Assembly: GCA_008729055.1 (NCBI GenBank)
Contig: SDUX01000004.1
Location: 434,001-498,000, forward strand
Source of the DNA: Pyropia haitanensis
Lineage: Eukaryota; Rhodophyta; Bangiophyceae; Bangiales; Bangiaceae
Direction: 5' to 3'
Length of the DNA: 64,000 bases
Below, piece by piece: positions 21,999 through 30,448 of this stretch. Made by a program: the position numbers and the translations under genes. Numbering within the stretch: position 1 is the first letter of the stretch; each line of letters begins with the position of its first letter. Under the pieces are notes generated by a model. It did no database searches. It had not been told where the DNA came from and saw nothing but the letters and a program-made list of their open reading frames with translations.

Positions 21999-22889
21999 AT
22001 GACCACGACCACGTCTTCACCCCCTCCCCCTGTTCCCCTCCCTCTTCTCCCGCTTCTTCCCGTGCCCGACTCACTCGTCCTCCTCGCCTGCCTGGTGTCT
22101 CTCCTCTTCGCCACTGCCCTCCTCCGGTCCGCCTCGGCGGCCGTCTCGGCCACGTACCGCGGCCTCCCCCCCCCGCGCCAGTACGACTGGGTCCAACGCG
22201 CCCTCAACCTGGTCGTCAACGGCGCACTTCTTGCGCCCGCCCACGCCTACATCCTCTGGGAAGACCCAGCGGTCGCTGCCGACCCGCTGCGGGGTTATTC
22301 GCCCGTCGCCCACGCCACCTTCCTCGCCACATCCGCCTACATGGTCGTCGACGGCGTGCTTTACGCGGCTCACCCAGCGGGGGTGGGGTGGGGGTGGGTC
22401 GCCCACCACGCCGCCACCGCGGGGGGGCTGGGCTGGCTCACCGCTATTGGGCGAGTCGGCGCGGCGGCGGCGTCGGCGCTGCTCGCCAGCAACGCTGCGT
22501 ACGTGGCATCTGAGGGGCGCTGGTTTGGGGCCACCGTCGCCGCAGCCCGGAGACAGCGAGAAAAGGTGAAAGAAAGAGGGCCTGGAGGGAGGGAAATCCG
22601 CGTTGATGCCCTCTGCCTGTGGGCATCTCGCGCGGCCGACGTGGCGGTGGTGGTGGCGGTGGCGGCGAGCAGCTTTGGCGTGCCCGCCGCGTACGTGGGC
22701 CTTTTGGCGGCGGCCGCCGGGCCCGGGACGGGCGTAAGGGGGGTTCTTGCGTCCGCGCGGCCTGTGTGCTGGGTGGGGGGGGTGGGCGTGCTGACGCCCC
22801 ACGCGGTGGTACTGGCCGTCCAGACCCGCCGGTTGGTGAGGGGATGGGGAAGAGGCGGCGGGGGGGCGGTCGAGCGAAAGCGGCAGTGA
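21999..22889 (+). CDS. TLC-domain (TRAM/LAG1/CLN8) multi-pass membrane protein
   Basis: Predicted 296-residue single-exon protein. TLC-domain proteins are ER or plasma-membrane proteins that include ceramide synthases and TMEM56/TLCD-type lipid regulators. Seen here: an N-terminal membrane segment SLVLLACLVSLLFATALL; the TLC entry region YDWVQRALNLVVNGALLAPAH; a segment HATFLATSAYMVVDGVLY; the paired histidines in GWVAHHAATAGGLGW; SNAAYVASEGRWFG; and two later hydrophobic segments. Length is close to the TMEM56/TLCD group and shorter than ceramide synthases, whose Lag1 active-site motif (HDxxD type) is not evident. The ATG at 21999 is preferred because it lies 17 codons before the first membrane segment; an upstream in-frame ATG at 21879 would add 40 residues of no clear character. 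Which TLC subgroup this is remains open. Confidence 0.72.
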   Translation: MTTTTSSPPPPVPLPLLPLLPVPDSLVLLACLVSLLFATALLRSASAAVSATYRGLPPPRQYDWVQRALNLVVNGALLAPAHAYILWEDPAVAADPLRGYSPVAHATFLATSAYMVVDGVLYAAHPAGVGWGWVAHHAATAGGLGWLTAIGRVGAAAASALLASNAAYVASEGRWFGATVAAARRQREKVKERGPGGREIRVDALCLWASRAADVAVVVAVAASSFGVPAAYVGLLAAAAGPGTGVRGVLASARPVCWVGGVGVLTPHAVVLAVQTRRLVRGWGRGGGGAVERKRQ

Positions 22890-24479
22890 CGATATGTGCA
22901 GGCAGAGAGGGCGGCCAGGGGGAAGGGAGGGGGGGGAACTGCTACGTCTTTTTGATGCGCTTACGCGCGGGCGAAGACGGACTCCAAAACGAGCGGAAGC
23001 AGCCGCGCCCGCGTAGAGAGCCGGAGGGGGGCGCTACCGCCGTGGCCCTTTTCTGTCCTTGGCAGCGTGCTGTGCCACGGCCAGCACAACCGCAGCGGAG
23101 CAGGCCGCCCCGGTGGCTGTTCACGGGCAAGAGTGAAGAGAAGGAGATTGAGTGTGTCTGCAACACGCATGGGACTTCGGCAGCCGCCACACTGCCGTCA
23201 CTGCACTCAAGGTCGCCCTTTCTGTTGACCGCGTATGTAGCCACCGCCGGCAAAAACCCTGCACCACGGCCCCTGTGAACAAGTCAACAGCGAAGGGGGT
23301 GTGGTTGACGGCTGTGCAGTCCGCATTTCTCTCGACTCTAAATGGACTGATACGGTGGGGGCGGGAGTGCCTTGTGCTTCACTCGTCTGCCACGTGATGG
23401 TCGTACGAAATTAACCTCAAAGTAATCAATGCACGCAGCATTTCATGCAGTTCGGCTCAGCGTGGACACGCGAGCGGTGTTTGGTTGCGGAGAGGGGGCC
23501 CCGCGACTGCCAGCAACTGGGTGCGACCACCTCGACGGCGACTGCGCCGCAGCCACAACCGGTGGGGGTGTAGGACACGACCGCACGTGGGCGTTTGGAT
23601 GGCCTCTCTCGGTACGCCGCCCCGGCCGCCGCGGCACGTGGTGGCGAGCTTTCCCCGCGTGCGGGGCGCCGCAGCCTTGATTCTCGCGTCGGCCGCTGCC
23701 CCGACGTGGCTCGCGGAGAAAATATCTCGTCGCCCACACTGGCGGCGCCTTTAGGGTCAAGTTCGGGGTGGGCACAAACTACCGCCGCAGGCCAACGCCC
23801 TGCACACCAACAACAAAACTATTGGCCACTGGTCTACCACGTCGGCATCCACCATTGGCCGTTGTGAGGGCATGGGTGGGGGGGTGTGGCCGGGGGGTCG
23901 CGGGTGGGGCCCGCACAACCCACTCCCCCGCGTAGTCCACAGCCTTCCTGGACCTTTTGGGCCTTCCGCACGCATCCTGTACGGCCCCCTGCGAGCGTTG
24001 TTTTGTCAGGCCCGTGTCCCCCGAGACGGCACGGCAGGCCGCTGCTTGCCAAAAGCGGCGCGTGACCGGCAGACCGCATCTGGGAGGCAGGGAGATTCGA
24101 CACACCGCCCACACGTGGGCGGGCCGCCCGCCGCGGCCGGAGGGGTCGATTCCGACCCGCCGCTCGCGGCAGCGCACTCCGCGGCGGGGCGTCAGCGGCA
24201 CCGTGGGGGGGGGTCGTCGGTAGGCCCTTCCGCAGGGGGTGCAGCGCGGCGGCGCCGACGGGACGGTCGCTACTTGGGGGGCCACCCGTCCCCTCCCCCC
24301 CCCCCCCCTCGCCGCACTCTCCCAACTGCCTTTCCTCGGCCGGCCCCGCCCAAAGCCCATCGCACCCGTGACTGCCCAACCCCCCCCCTCCCCCGACGGA
24401 ACCCTGACCAGCGTGGGACCCCTCGCCGACGATCATCGGTACGCGCCTTCCCCACTGGTTTGGTTTTGCATGCCTCGTC
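22890..24479. other. Intergenic region, no gene recognised
   Basis: About 1.6 kb. It has mixed composition, with somewhat lower GC at 23140-23500. Many open frames overlap on both strands without any conserved motif. No repeat family or RNA gene was recognised. Confidence 0.4.
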
Positions 24480-24741
24480 TGCTGCCCGTCAGCCGCGTTT
24501 GGTTCCGTCTGCCCCCTCCCCGTCTTCACCCGCAACCCGCGCCATTTTCTCCATCGCTTCCACCTTCCCCGCGCTGCCCGCCGCTCCCATCTTTTGCGGC
24601 ATCCCTCTCTTCGGACACTCACGGCTTGGCGCGGACCCCGCCTTTCCCCCCACCCCCCCCATACTCACGGTATTGCCCGTCTCGGCGTTCCCTCAGACCC
24701 CTTTCCTCTTCCCCTCACCCTCCTCTCCCGCTACCCTCCCC
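24480..24741 (+). promoter_or_regulatory. Pyrimidine-rich leader upstream of Cys-pair protein
   Basis: Strongly C/T-rich on the plus strand up to the ATG at 24742, as before MCM5 and U1-C. Likely core promoter and 5' UTR. Confidence 0.4.
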
Positions 24742-25383
24742 ATGGCACTCCCTTCGGCGCTGTTGACGATGGCGCCCCTCAACCCCCTCCCCTTTTCCAC
24801 CCGCCCCGTCTCCCCCCGGTCGGCTCCGGCCTCCCGCACCTCTCGCGCCGCCCACTTTTCCCGCTCCCTCTCCCTGTGTGGGAACTGCAGCCGCGTGGTC
24901 GGTGCCAGTGGCTTCATCCCCATTGTGATGACCGCCACCACCACTGTTGCCGATGGATGCGGCGGCGGCGGCGGCGGCAGCGGCGGCGGCGGCGGCGGCG
25001 GCGGCGTCGACAGTGGAGGCGGCGGTGGGGGGGGTGGCGGCGGCGCAGGCGGCGGTGGCGGTGCCGCCATCGCGGCCGACGCTAAGGAGCTGCGCTACTG
25101 CAACGCCGACTGCTATTGGTCATCCACGTTAGACGGGCGGCGCGGCGGCGCACGGCGGCGGGGTGTGCGTGCCGTTGGCCGGAGGTCGATGCGCGGGATG
25201 GGGGGGGGTGGCGGAGGCGGCGGCGACGGTGGGGACGGTGGGGACGGGCCAAGGGCAGGAGGCGCTGGGGGTGACCCCGCTGGACCGTCGCGCCGGGCGG
25301 CCGCGGAGAGTGTCGCGCACGCCATGTACGCGCACCACTTTGACGTTTGGGAGGCATCGTACGGGACCGAGACGCGGACATAG
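24742..25383 (+). CDS. Small protein with split CxxC / CxxxC zinc-binding-like pair
   Basis: Predicted 213-residue single-exon protein starting MALPSALLTMAPL. After a Ser/Arg-rich segment it has SLCGNCSRVV (Cys46, Cys49). A poly-Gly stretch of about 50 residues follows, then ELRYCNADCYWSSTLD (Cys120, Cys124). A CxxC knuckle followed by YCNxDC resembles the treble-clef pattern of FLZ (DUF581) or MYND-like zinc fingers, here interrupted by a Gly repeat. The rest is Arg/Gly-rich, ending AHHFDVWEASYGTETRT. The family assignment is tentative, because the usual spacing between the two Cys pairs is much shorter in known FLZ proteins. The start is chosen at the first in-frame ATG after the C/T-rich leader. 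Confidence 0.5.
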   Translation: MALPSALLTMAPLNPLPFSTRPVSPRSAPASRTSRAAHFSRSLSLCGNCSRVVGASGFIPIVMTATTTVADGCGGGGGGSGGGGGGGGVDSGGGGGGGGGGAGGGGGAAIAADAKELRYCNADCYWSSTLDGRRGGARRRGVRAVGRRSMRGMGGGGGGGGDGGDGGDGPRAGGAGGDPAGPSRRAAAESVAHAMYAHHFDVWEASYGTETRT

Positions 25384-26213
25384 CGACGAGGGGGGGGGCG
25401 GGCTGCGCGGGAGGGGCCTTCATGGCGCGTGGTGCCCCGCCCCCTCTGTTGTTATTCTTCTCGTCTCACTGCACTGGAGGTGGCAAGAGATATTGGTTTT
25501 TTTTTGTCTCTATCGGTCTTGCTGTTGCTGTGCGTCGGACGGAGGAGACAACTGGAGACCACTCAGTAGACGTCAGCAGGAGAGCGCCCAAAATGGTACC
25601 ACGGAGAGGGGAGAGAACAACAAGGTCGCGGGAGGGGAATCAGCCGTCACCTAGTAGGGGAGATTCAGATGCCGTAGGTCTCCCATCTGGACGGGCACCA
25701 GATTGCGTGCATGCAAAGAGAACATCATTTCAGCACATCAGAACTTTATCACCGCGACAGTGTCAGACACTTGTGGGTACAGAACATGGTCTACGAACAC
25801 TGATGACCAAATAAAGATATTCAAGAGTAAAGCAGTCGCCAAAAGCCCCAAACAAACGTCTCGGTTGGCACAGAAGGAAAAAGGCAGCCTCCGTGCCCAC
25901 AGCGGCCGACGAGTTGTGAGAGGTCTTGGTGGACTGCAGTGGACACGGCATCACTGCCTTTTCCTCTCTCTTTCCACTCTGTCCTGCTTGATACCCGGCC
26001 TTCCCCCCCCGGCCTACCTCTTCATTCCCCGTCCCCCTTTCCCGCCTCGTCCCTCACCGCCCATGACGAGTACCCCTGTCTTCTCTCTCTGCACGCCTGC
26101 TTCCTCTTCTTGCCCCCTTCCTTGTCAATATGTTCTTGGGACGTGCCATGGTCTCGGTGCGCACTCTGACGATTGAATACTGCTGTTGCACTTCTTTGTG
26201 AGCTTCGTTTGTG

Positions 26214-26852
26214 TTATCTCATGGCGGGTGATGAGAAGACCTCGTTCTGTATTTCCGCTCGGCTATGTGCCCGTTGATGGCGAGACCATTGTTGTTTCCT
26301 GCACTTGTTTCGCGGCTGTTGAGTTGGCGGATGCGTGCCTTCGGCTTGATTGCAGGCGCCCTCCGCCTCTGGGTGTAAGTTGTCTTGTCTTTTCGGGAAA
26401 CTAGAAAAAGTGTTTCGTGGCCACGCGAAAATAAAATTTAGTTGTTGGTTAGATCCAGCTACGAAAGGTAATCGCCTGGACCAGTAACGGGAGGCTGGGT
26501 GACCAGACGCATCATGCCGGGATATCCTGTAGTGTTGTGCAATCTGTCTGACGGAAATTTTTTCTCCAGTCAGTCCTGTCGCTTTCCCCACCCCCGCAAC
26601 CCCCTTCACCCCACCCCCGCCCACCCCCCGCCCCACCCTCCCCTCCGAGAATTGCGCGCCGGTCGAGCCAGATGCACACGACCTCCCGATCGCCGCCAGC
26701 ATGTCCGGAATCTGAGATAATGCATGCTCGCAATGGCGTAGGTGGCCCTCCATACGAGTGATGTTGTCATAAAGAGAGTACACGCACGCGTCAGCACCGC
26801 CGGTCAGAGTTTTCCGGCCATCTCGAACGATCACCGTCACAAAGCGGTACAC
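26214..26852 (-). CDS. Possible gene fragment, unidentified
   Basis: A minus-strand open frame of 212 codons. Its first ~70 residues (YRFVTVIVRDGRKTL, ADACVYSLYDNITRM, LSQIPDMLAAIGRSCA) have balanced composition and look protein-like. The remainder turns Gly-rich and then irregular. It sits in the repeat-rich island, so it may be a transposon or host-gene remnant. No family recognised. Confidence 0.22.
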   Translation of the reverse strand: MYRFVTVIVRDGRKTLTGGADACVYSLYDNITRMEGHLRHCEHALSQIPDMLAAIGRSCASGSTGAQFSEGRVGRGVGGGGVKGVAGVGKATGLTGEKISVRQIAQHYRISRHDASGHPASRYWSRRLPFVAGSNQQLNFIFAWPRNTFSSFPKRQDNLHPEAEGACNQAEGTHPPTQQPRNKCRKQQWSRHQRAHSRAEIQNEVFSSPAMR

Positions 26853-26958
26853 CGGTCGCTGCTCCCGGGGTGCTCATACAGGGTGAGGGGTCATGTGGAC
26901 GTCAGCTTTGCCGTCGTGGGCGGCTCCTCGCAGGCGTGGGCAGCCACAGCGAGAAGCT

Positions 26959-26981
26959 GGTCGGACGCGGTGCGTCCGACC
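26959..26981. repeat. Perfect 10-bp hairpin
   Basis: GGTCGGACGC, a 3-base loop, then GCGTCCGACC: ten perfect base pairs. It lies in the lower-GC island with no gene assigned nearby. Confidence 0.85.
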
Positions 26982-27127
26982 GGCACGGCCGGGACGGCAA
27001 GTCGGCGTCGTTCCGGACAGCGGGCTGGGCGGCTTTGGCGTACTGCCGCCGCATTTTGACGGTAATTCCGCGCTAAGCGCCACGTGTCGGAAAGAAAGGG
27101 AAAGAAAGGAAATGTCAGGAAATCGCG

Positions 27128-27166
27128 CCGCACGGGGTCGTGCGGAGGGGTGCTTGACATGTCAAG
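27128..27166. repeat. Hairpin followed by 14-bp palindrome
   Basis: CCGCACG-GGGT-CGTGCGG (27128-27145) forms a 7-bp stem. Eight bases after it begins the perfect palindrome CTTGACATGTCAAG (27153-27166). Function unknown. Confidence 0.85.
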
Positions 27167-27287
27167 GAAATTTCCATACGTGGCGGACAGATGCACAACA
27201 CTATTATCCTGGCATCATGCGGAGATATCGAGGACTCTGTGAAGCCAGCCTATCAAAGTGCGGACAAGCCAGCCTGGCAGGACATCC

Positions 27288-27360
27288 AGACCACGTGGAT
27301 ATTCGATGGATATTTAGACCACGTGGATATTCGATGGATATCCAGACCACCAGGATATAT
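27288..27360. repeat. 28-bp tandem repeat with CACGTG core
   Basis: Two near-perfect 28-bp units (27288-27315, 27316-27343) plus a degenerate partial third. The core CCACGTGGATATTCGATG includes the palindromic E-box/G-box hexamer CACGTG. Degenerate copies (CACCTGGACATTCGATGC, GACCACCTGGATATCCAG) recur at about 27478-27523. Confidence 0.85.
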
Positions 27361-27381
27361 ACTTGATGCGCGTCCACACAC

Positions 27382-28682
27382 TGTGGGAATAGAGGTCTGT
27401 ATCTTCCTACCGACCCCGTCCGCCCACCGTCCACCCTCGGTGCGCCGGACTGCCTTGTCCAGCCCACTCACACACACCACCTGGACATTCGATGCATACC
27501 TAGACCACCTGGATATCCAGCAAACAGAAACCCTCGCGCTTCTCGCCGGCACGGACGGGTCACCTGTCTGTCCCATTAAACGGCCGCCTTGCCGGCAGCG
27601 GTAGTTCTTTCTGTCGCCTCAACAAACAAAGAACACTGTTGGAGCGAGCAGAGAGAGCTCGTTCTCTTTGTGCTTTTTTTCTTCTTCTAGTGTGAGTGAG
27701 CATCTCGTAGCACCGCCCTCAATATCAAGCTGCCATGTGTACAGTTCCCAAACGGGCCAGCCCTGCAACGGGCATCCAGGGCCCATCACGAGTCTGGTAC
27801 GTGTCATGCGACATCACACGGCCACATTGTCTCTTCCCTCAATGTCCTCCCCTCTGCGCTACGGAGACTCTGTCAAGCCGAAACACATGCGCTGGCGATG
27901 CACACCAGCCGGCAGGCGCGTTGATTGGACCGTCTCAATGGGGCCGCGGACCCGACGGTCCCTGATGAGAGCTTCTCGCGCATGAGTTTCTGTGCGTTGC
28001 TGCTTGCCGGCGTCTGCCAGCAGCTTGTCATTGACGGCCCTTGTCACCGCCTCTGAGTTGGCGACAGGCCAAGGACAACGAACATGAGGGGAAACCAAGT
28101 CTTTGCCGGACAAAGTAGAGATCAGCTCGCCGGCTCGCACCGCGGGTCCACGGAGGGATGAGTCGGCCTAGCGCTGGCGTTGCACACGCGGTTCCCCCAC
28201 GAGAAACAGCGGCCTGCTGCGTCGCCGCTTCAGGTCCATCGGTAGTTCCAGCAACGTTGCTGGGTCCAGCACGGGTGGGCGGTATGATGAGGTCCAAGGT
28301 GGCGTCCAGATGGCGGAGTATGTGAGGTAGGATGAGGGGACTGTGGCACAGATGGGTGACCGATGCAGCACAAACCGCGGCCAGATGGGTGAGATCGTCG
28401 CCTGTGCGGTCAATTTTGGGGCACACGAGGGCCACGTGTGTGAGTGGCCATGACAAGAATGGTCAAGTCCACGGTGGAGTTATGCGGCGGCGCGGACAAG
28501 TACGATCGGCCCACGAAGCGGGTCGACCGACCGCCGCGGCAGACGAGCGGCACCACCCCGCCCCGCGAGAGACAGTTGCAGTGAGTGGGAGTGAGGGGTC
28601 AGGCCCCGTACATAGTCGGGCGCACCGAGGGCGGACGGTGACAGACGGGGTCGGTAGGAAGATACAGACCTTTATTCCCACA
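27382..28682. mobile_element. Candidate 1.3-kb element with ~70-bp terminal inverted repeats
   Basis: Left arm 27382-27451 and right arm 28614-28682 are inverted copies of about 70 bp, roughly 90% identical by eye. Both start TGTGGGAATA at their outer ends and continue through AGGTCTGTATCTTCCTACCG. The interior has no transposase-like frame. No target-site duplication was found next to the arms, so this may be a decayed or rearranged non-autonomous DNA transposon, or simply an inverted duplication. Confidence 0.5.
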
Positions 28683-29812
28683 ACGTGGAGCGGCCGGTGT
28701 CGTGGCAGTGGCCGTGCATTGGGCCAGACCAGCTATGAAGGTTCGAAGAACAGGGAAAAGGTGGCGCCGCGGCCAGCGCTGTGGCCCGCTCCGTTCGTCG
28801 CGCTCTTCCAGCGGGGGAGGGGAGGTCAACAGGGGTGTGAGGGGGTCCCCCCCCCGCCCCGTCCATGACGACCCCCGGCGAGGACCGCGACCGTCGCAAC
28901 CGCGGCCAGCGCTGGGCGCGGGTGTAGGGTGGTCCTTTGTGATGGAGGCGCCTCCCCCACCGACGAGGAACGAGCGTTTCGCCCCCTGTCCGCTGGAGCC
29001 CACCTTCCACCTTCCCCCGGGGCGTCGGCAAGTGGAGTCACCCCGACCACGGAGCCACGACTCAGGAAGGGGGCGTCAACGAGGCGGAGGGTGCTCGCGG
29101 GGGCGGCGGCGGACGTGGATGAGACGGCACCCAGTGTAGCGGGCAGGTCCACCTTGGCAGCTTCGAGCGGGTACGGCGGCGCCCATCCCAGGATGCCCGA
29201 GCCTCGACCCCGTCCACTGCCGCCTCGGCGCGGGGGGTGGGGGAGGAGCCACCACCACCCAGTACAGTCTTTCTCCAGTGTTGGGCTCCCTTTTGTGGCG
29301 ACCGTACGCCCGCGGACCGCAACACCAACGCGCCTTTGCATTGGCTGGTGAGGACGGTCGACTGCTGACGCATGCAAGGATCGTACCAAAGACCTCGGAA
29401 CGACTCCCAATGGTGACTCACTAGACACCGTGACGAGGTTCACAACAATGGAGGACGCCTGTAGGGGCGCCAGACGGGCTGCGAACAACCTGTCTAGCGT
29501 TGGACGCGTTTTTTTTCCCCCGGCGCCAGCGAGGGGAGAGTGGCCAGCCGCCGCGGGAGGGCCGGCGGGAGGCGCCCATCGGGCGCCTGCGCACGACCCA
29601 GGATGGTGTGCCGAGGTGCGCGCGCGGCTGCGCCCAGCGGGGCAGCGAGCGGCGGCGCGTACGCAACCGGTCCCGGCGGCGGCTGTCGCGCCCTCCCCCC
29701 CCTTTGCAGCGCAGGGCGCGTCGTGGTGCCAGAGCAACGCGCGGCGCCTGGGCCACACTCCCTCCAAGGACTCCTGGAGGCCGCTAGCCCAGCCGCCGGG
29801 AGAAGAGACGGG

Positions 29813-29820
29813 CATAAAAG
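29813..29820 (+). promoter_or_regulatory. Candidate TATA box of the Cys-rich secreted protein gene
   Basis: CATAAAAG in a GC-rich setting, about 200 bp upstream of the ATG at 30020. AT-rich octamers of this kind are rare in the flanking sequence. Confidence 0.45.
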
Positions 29821-30019
29821 GGGGGCGCCCCCCGGGGACGGGAGCGTTGAGCCGCCCCCCCACCCGCAACAACCCCCGCACCCACCGCCCACGCCTGCCT
29901 CCCACCCGCCAACGACCACCCCCGCCTACGCCACCGCCTCCGCCCCCACCCGGCCTGCTGGCCGCCGTGCCCGCATACCCCCCCCCTCCCGACCAAGCCG
30001 CCCCCCAAGCCAAGACAAG

Positions 30020-30448
30020 ATGGGTCGCCCCGCCCACCGCCGTGGCGCCGCCGCCGCCCTCCTCGTCGCCGCCCTCCTCGTCGCCGCCACCGTCGCGGCC
30101 GCCGCGTCGACCGCCACCGCCGCGGCGGTCGGCAACGACGCCGACGCCACGGCGGCGGCAGCGGCGGCGGCGGCCGCCGCCGCCGACCACCGCGGGCGCG
30201 CGGGTGTGGTGGCCGCCGCGGACGGCGGGCCGGCCGGCGCCGCCGCGATGGACGATGCCGCCGCCGACGCCGCGGCGGCCACGATGGGCGGCCCGACCGA
30301 CCGCCAGTCGCGGAGCCGCTACTACTGGTGTGGCCACAGCTGGGTCAACGCCAAGCGCTGCCGCAAGCCGTGCCCGTCGGGCAAGGACTGGCAGTGCCAG
30401 GGGTACGGCGGCCGCTGCTACGCCCACATTTTCAACTGCCACCACTGA
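30020..30448 (+). CDS. Small secreted Cys-rich protein
   Basis: Predicted 142-residue single-exon protein. It starts MGRPAHRRG, followed by a hydrophobic signal-peptide core AAAALLVAALLVAATVAAAA. An Ala-rich spacer follows, then a compact C-terminal module from about residue 99. This module has YYWCGHSWVNAKRC, KPCPSGKDWQC, GRCYAHIFNC and ends CHH. The module pattern, CG-S-W-x-x-A-x-x-C-x3-CPSG-x-x-x-x-C-x5-C-Y/F-A-x4-C, resembles short Cys-rich repeats found in secreted and cell-wall proteins of diatoms and other algae, some attached to glycosidase domains. Disulfide bonding and binding to cell-wall polysaccharide are inferences. A TATA-like element lies about 200 bp upstream. Clean stop TGA at 30446-30448. 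Confidence 0.78.
   Translation: MGRPAHRRGAAAALLVAALLVAATVAAAASTATAAAVGNDADATAAAAAAAAAAADHRGRAGVVAAADGGPAGAAAMDDAAADAAAATMGGPTDRQSRSRYYWCGHSWVNAKRCRKPCPSGKDWQCQGYGGRCYAHIFNCHH

Larger units (their letters stand above)
25384..29800. other. Gene-poor, lower-GC island
   Basis: About 4.4 kb, clearly less GC-rich than the rest of the window between roughly 25.4 and 28.5 kb. It holds tandem repeats, perfect hairpins and a terminal-inverted-repeat structure, listed separately. No conserved gene was identified. The composition and repeats suggest decayed mobile elements, but no transposase was recognised. From 28.8 to 29.8 kb the sequence returns to high GC, with overlapping frames of uncertain value. 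Confidence 0.5.

Noticed and set aside
27372..28692. Target-site duplication for the TGTGGGAATA inverted-repeat structure
   Set aside because: Flanks GTCCACACAC and ACGTGGAGCG share no direct repeat, so insertion by transposition is not shown.
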